A program made the position numbers and the translations under genes. Shown piece after piece: positions 60,988-64,000 of a stretch of DNA of 64,000 nucleotides. Within the stretch, counting starts at the first letter, position 1. Each line of letters starts with the position of its first letter. A model generated the notes under the pieces. It saw nothing but the letters and a program-made list of their open reading frames with translations. It searched no databases and was not told where the DNA came from. The stretch comes from Hydrogenophaga sp. (GTDB lineage Bacteria > Pseudomonadota > Gammaproteobacteria > Burkholderiales > Burkholderiaceae_C): contig JAUXNG010000063.1 of the NCBI GenBank assembly GCA_030682835.1, positions 44,094 through 108,093 on the forward strand, given 5' to 3'.

Positions 60988-62133
60988 TCACAACTCCTCG
61001 ACGCGGCGGGCCGGGTAGCTGTCCCAGCTCTGGCAGCCGGGGCAGTGCCAGAAGTGCTGTCGTGCCTCGAAGCCGCAGGCGGCGCAGCGGTAGCGCCTGA
61101 GCGGCGCACTGGCCTGTTCCAGCGCGGCCTGCACCCGTGGCTGGGCTTGCGGGTCGGACAGGCGCTCACCCGCCAGCCATTGGGTGGCGATCACCAGCGA
61201 GCCTTCGGCCTGCAGGTGGTTCAGGTAGCGTGTGCGCGCTTCATCGGGGCCCTTGCTCAGCGTGGCCAGCGCCTCGGTCACGTCCAGCGAGGGCGCGCGG
61301 GCATGGCAGGCCTCCAGCACGGCCACCGCTTCGGGCACGCGTCCAGTCTGCTGAGCCAGGTCGGCCAGCGAACGCGCAGCCAGCGGCAGGCTCTGGGGCG
61401 CCTGCGCGATCAGTTTCAGCAGCGCCTCGAAGGCGCCCGGGGCGTCTCCTGCCTGCGCCCTCAGCGCGGAGAGCGCCATCCAGCCACGTCCCAGCTGCGG
61501 GGCCTTGTGCACAGCACGATCCAGCAGCTGCTGCGCCTGTGCCGTGTCGCCGACCCGCAGTGCCTGTTCTGCTTCTTCGCACAGGTAGTGCGCCAGCCGG
61601 GTGGTGAAGCTGCCCTGTTCGGCGGCCTCCAGCTGCTCGGCCACGCGCTGCGCCTGCGGCCAATCGCGTGAGCGTTCGTAGATCGCCAGCAGGGCCAGCA
61701 TGGCTTCGGCCTCGAAGGCCGAGCCCTGGAGCTTGTGCAGCGCCGCTTCGGCACGGTCGAGCAGGCCGGCCTTCAGAAAGTCCAGCGCCAGCGCGTGCTG
61801 CGCGCGGTCGCGGTCCTTGCGGCTGATGTCGGCCCGCGCCAGCAGATGTTCGTGCACGCGCACGGCCCGGTCGTAATCACCGCGGCGGCGAAACAGATTG
61901 CCCAGTGCAAAGTGCAGCTCGGCGGTGTCAGGGTCGCCCTGCACCGCCTCGATGAAGGCGTCGATGGCCTGGTCTTGCTGCTCGTTGAGCAGGTGGTTCA
62001 GGCCGCGGAAGTAGGCCTTGGGGGCGCGCCGGCCTTCGATGCGCCACTGGCGCAGGTCCAGGCGCGAGGCCACCCAGCCGAGCGCAAACGCCAGCGGCAG
62101 ACCCCAGAGCAGCCAGGTGAAATCAAAGTCCAT
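60988..62133 (-). CDS. lapB: Lipopolysaccharide assembly protein LapB
   Basis: 381-residue membrane-anchored TPR protein (YciM) that controls LpxC turnover and coordinates LPS export. An N-terminal helix (FTWLLWGLPLAFALGWVAS) precedes TPR repeats (YFRGLNHLLNEQQDQAIDAFIEAVQGDPDTAELHFALGNLFRRRG..). A C-terminal rubredoxin-like zinc site (YRCAACGFEARQHFWHCPGC) closes the protein. It overlaps lapA by 11 bases. Confidence 0.94.
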   Translation of the reverse strand: MDFDFTWLLWGLPLAFALGWVASRLDLRQWRIEGRRAPKAYFRGLNHLLNEQQDQAIDAFIEAVQGDPDTAELHFALGNLFRRRGDYDRAVRVHEHLLARADISRKDRDRAQHALALDFLKAGLLDRAEAALHKLQGSAFEAEAMLALLAIYERSRDWPQAQRVAEQLEAAEQGSFTTRLAHYLCEEAEQALRVGDTAQAQQLLDRAVHKAPQLGRGWMALSALRAQAGDAPGAFEALLKLIAQAPQSLPLAARSLADLAQQTGRVPEAVAVLEACHARAPSLDVTEALATLSKGPDEARTRYLNHLQAEGSLVIATQWLAGERLSDPQAQPRVQAALEQASAPLRRYRCAACGFEARQHFWHCPGCQSWDSYPARRVEEL

Positions 62134-62431
62134 GGCGGGGGTCGTCGGCGCGTGGCATCAGCGTGGTGTCGGTCTCGAAAGAAGTGCTGTGCTCCGCCGC
62201 CGCATCGGCACGGCGGCTGCGCAGCTTCTTCGCGCGCAGCCACAGCGGCAGCATCACGGCCACGCCCAGGAAAACCCCGAGCACCAGCGCCATCAGCAAA
62301 ACCAGCACCAGAGGCGCCTCCCAGCGAGCGCCAAAGAACAGGTGCAGCGTGACAGGTGCCTGGTTGTTCAGCGCGAAGGCGAACAGCACAAAAAAAATGG
62401 CTGCATTGAGCAGCCACATCAGGTATTTCAA
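62123..62431 (-). CDS. lapA: Lipopolysaccharide assembly protein LapA domain protein
   Basis: 102-residue protein with two membrane helices (WLLNAAIFFVLFAFALNN, LVLVLLMALVLGVFLGVAVMLPLWLRAKKL), the DUF1049/LapA pattern. It is coupled to lapB, its usual partner. The order rpsA-ihfB-lapA-lapB is the common proteobacterial arrangement. Confidence 0.9.
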   Translation of the reverse strand: MKYLMWLLNAAIFFVLFAFALNNQAPVTLHLFFGARWEAPLVLVLLMALVLGVFLGVAVMLPLWLRAKKLRSRRADAAAEHSTSFETDTTLMPRADDPRHGL

Positions 62432-62464
62432 ATCATCCCCTCTGTGGAGGGACGATTGTAGCGA

Positions 62465-62785
62465 TCAGGTCGCTTTTCCGGGCTCACGCCCCAGTATCTC
62501 GGCGGTCTTGGCGTCCACCTGTTCGCGCAGGGCTTTGCCCGGCTTGAAATGGGGAACCCGCTTTTCAGGAATCATGACGCTCTCGCCCGAACGCGGGTTG
62601 CGTCCGATGCGGGGCGAGCGGCGATTGACGGAAAAACTGCCAAAGCCCCGGATCTCGATCCGATGTCCCTTGACCAAGGCATCGCCCATGGCGTCGAGGA
62701 TCGTCTTGACGGCGAACTCCGCGTCGCGGTGGGTGAGCTGGGCAAATCGGCCGGCAAGGGCTTCAACAAGGTCGCTTCGGGTCAT
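62465..62785 (-). CDS. ihfB: Integration host factor subunit beta
   Basis: 106-residue nucleoid protein that bends DNA as a heterodimer with IHF-alpha. [40 protein letters not shown] and [14 protein letters not shown] are diagnostic for IhfB. It follows rpsA as in most proteobacteria. Confidence 0.95.
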   Translation of the reverse strand: MTRSDLVEALAGRFAQLTHRDAEFAVKTILDAMGDALVKGHRIEIRGFGSFSVNRRSPRIGRNPRSGESVMIPEKRVPHFKPGKALREQVDAKTAEILGREPGKAT

Positions 62786-62821
62786 GTCGGGGATTCACTC
62801 GATCAGTCGGTCGGGCTGCAC

Positions 62822-62852
62822 CGGGCCGGCAACCCGAAGGATGGCCGGCCCG
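62822..62852. terminator. GC-rich stem-loop between rpsA and ihfB
   Basis: CGGGCCGGC and GCCGGCCCG form a perfect 9-base stem with a 13-base loop. There is no T tract, so it may attenuate or stabilise the message rather than end it. Confidence 0.45.
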
Positions 62853-62864
62853 TGTTCAGTCGGC

Positions 62865-64000
62865 TCAGTTGTTGTTGTCGAGCTTGGCGCGCAGCAGGGC
62901 ACCCAGGCTGGTGGTGCCGGCGTTTTCACGCGAAGACTGCTGGCTCAGCGAAGCCATGGCTTCGTTCTGGTCAGCCATGTCCTTGGCCTTGATCGACAGC
63001 TGGATGTTGCGGGTCTTGCGGTCGATGTTCACCACCACGGTGGTGACTTCGTCGCCTTCTTTCAGCACGTTGCGCGCGTCTTCCACGCGGTCACGGCTGA
63101 TCTCAGAAGCGCGCAGGTAACCCAGCACGTCTTCACCCAGGTCGATCTCGGCGCCCTTGGCGTCCACCGTCTTGACCTTGCCGGTCACGACGGAACCCTT
63201 GTCATTCACCGACACGAAGGTGGTGAACGGGTCGCCGTCGAGCTGCTTGATGCCCAGGGAGATGCGCTCGCGCTCCACGTCGATGGCGAGCACGATGGCT
63301 TCCACTTCCTGGCCCTTCTTGAAGTTGCGCACAGCAGCTTCGCCGGTCTCGTTCCAGGACAGGTCGGACAGGTGCACCAGGCCGTCGATACCGGCAGCCA
63401 GGCCCACAAACACGCCGAAGTCGGTGATCGACTTGATCGGACCCTTGACGCGGTCGCCACGCTTGGTCTGCTCGGCGAACTCGTGCCAGGGGTTGGCGCG
63501 GCACTGCTTCATGCCCAGGGAAATACGGCGCTTGTCTTCGTCGATGTCGAGGACCATGACCTCGACTTCGTCGCCCAGCGACACCAGCTTGGAAGGAGCC
63601 ACGTTCTTGTTGGTCCAGTCCATTTCGGACACGTGCACCAGACCTTCGATGCCTGGCTCCAGTTCAACAAATGCGCCGTAATCGGCGATGTTGGTGATCT
63701 TGCCGAACATGCGGGTGCTCTGCGGGTAGCGGCGCGAAACGCCCATCCACGGGTCATCGCCCATCTGCTTCAGACCCAGCGAGACGCGGTGCTTCTCGGT
63801 GTCGAACTTCAGGATCTTGGCGGTGATTTCCTGGCCAGCCGTCACCACTTCGCTTGGGTGACGGACACGGCGCCAGGCCATGTCGGTGATGTGCAGCAGG
63901 CCGTCGATACCGCCCAGGTCCACGAACGCACCGTATTCGGTGATGTTCTTGACCACGCCGTGAACGATGGCGCCTTCTTTCAGCGTGTCCATCAGCTTGG
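62865..64000 (-). CDS. rpsA: 30S ribosomal protein S1, 3' part
   Basis: C-terminal portion of the ribosomal protein that helps load mRNA; the 5' part lies beyond the window edge, where the frame stays open. Four S1 domains are visible: [84 protein letters not shown] and the last with [20 protein letters not shown]. They correspond to repeats 3-6 of E. coli S1. The listed start codon is internal. Confidence 0.96.
   Translation of the reverse strand, partial: KLMDTLKEGAIVHGVVKNITEYGAFVDLGGIDGLLHITDMAWRRVRHPSEVVTAGQEITAKILKFDTEKHRVSLGLKQMGDDPWMGVSRRYPQSTRMFGKITNIADYGAFVELEPGIEGLVHVSEMDWTNKNVAPSKLVSLGDEVEVMVLDIDEDKRRISLGMKQCRANPWHEFAEQTKRGDRVKGPIKSITDFGVFVGLAAGIDGLVHLSDLSWNETGEAAVRNFKKGQEVEAIVLAIDVERERISLGIKQLDGDPFTTFVSVNDKGSVVTGKVKTVDAKGAEIDLGEDVLGYLRASEISRDRVEDARNVLKEGDEVTTVVVNIDRKTRNIQLSIKAKDMADQNEAMASLSQQSSRENAGTTSLGALLRAKLDNNN

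Noticed and set aside
1-64000. CRISPR arrays, insertion sequences, tRNA or rRNA genes
   Set aside because: No regularly spaced direct repeats, transposase-like ORFs or RNA gene patterns were seen; the only dispersed repeats are the short GC-rich elements listed.

Overview
The window is GC-rich and packed with genes. It looks like the chromosome of a betaproteobacterium of the Burkholderiales, most likely a Comamonadaceae member such as a Hydrogenophaga relative. This rests on gene content and protein character only; no database search was possible. I see no mobile element, tRNA, rRNA or CRISPR array.

Layout, left to right. (1) 1-2364: tungstate ABC importer tupBCA. (2) 2439-4926: a LysR regulator divergent from a class II aldolase-like protein, then a periplasmic DsrE-fold protein. 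(3) 5278-31755: a large PQQ alcohol-oxidation region. It holds an ExaC-type aldehyde dehydrogenase; a TonB receptor closely resembling E. coli YncD/PqqU; the ABC system, beta-propeller, SoxYZ-like carrier and two metallo-beta-lactamase-fold proteins that accompany quinoprotein dehydrogenases; a PQQ alcohol dehydrogenase with the Asp-Tyr-Asp lanthanide signature; c-type cytochromes including PedF; pqqABCDE; a peptidase divergent from pqqA; a MotA/ExbB plus MotB/ExbD-like channel module coupled to pqqE; and a sigma-54 activator. Sigma-54 type promoters precede at least three of these transcription units. (4) 31777-37761: a Fis-type regulator without an AAA+ domain, then an aor operon for a tungsten aldehyde oxidoreductase (Fe-S subunit, tungsten subunit, FAD subunit, MoaD-like protein). 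(5) 37788-39500: a membrane protein and a Tat-exported type II sulfide:quinone oxidoreductase. (6) 39760-51081: NsrR, then a complete nitrous oxide reductase locus (nosZRDFYL, a second nosL, a cytochrome c, nosX) read leftward from an FNR-type box at 51133. (7) 51254-56353: a glycine-zipper protein, CrcB, RdgC and a TRAP transporter. (8) 56582-60876: a MarR-type regulator and a fused 5-oxoprolinase/hydantoinase. (9) 60988-64000: lapB, lapA, ihfB and the 3' part of rpsA.

How the parts fit: the PQQ dehydrogenase would oxidise alcohols to aldehydes in the periplasm and pass electrons to cytochromes c. ExaC and the tungsten AOR would take aldehydes on to acids. TupABC would supply tungsten to AOR. 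The nos operon would allow N2O respiration when oxygen is low.

The points I find most worth a second look are: the stator-like four-gene module attached to the pqq operon; an intrinsic terminator between the tungsten and FAD subunit genes of AOR that could set an (AB)n:C ratio; a PQQ importer beside a complete PQQ biosynthesis locus; the sigma-54 promoters sharing an upstream GTTCAANAATG motif; and a dispersed repeat that starts at or within a few bases of stop codons and in three cases is translated as the N-terminus of the next gene.
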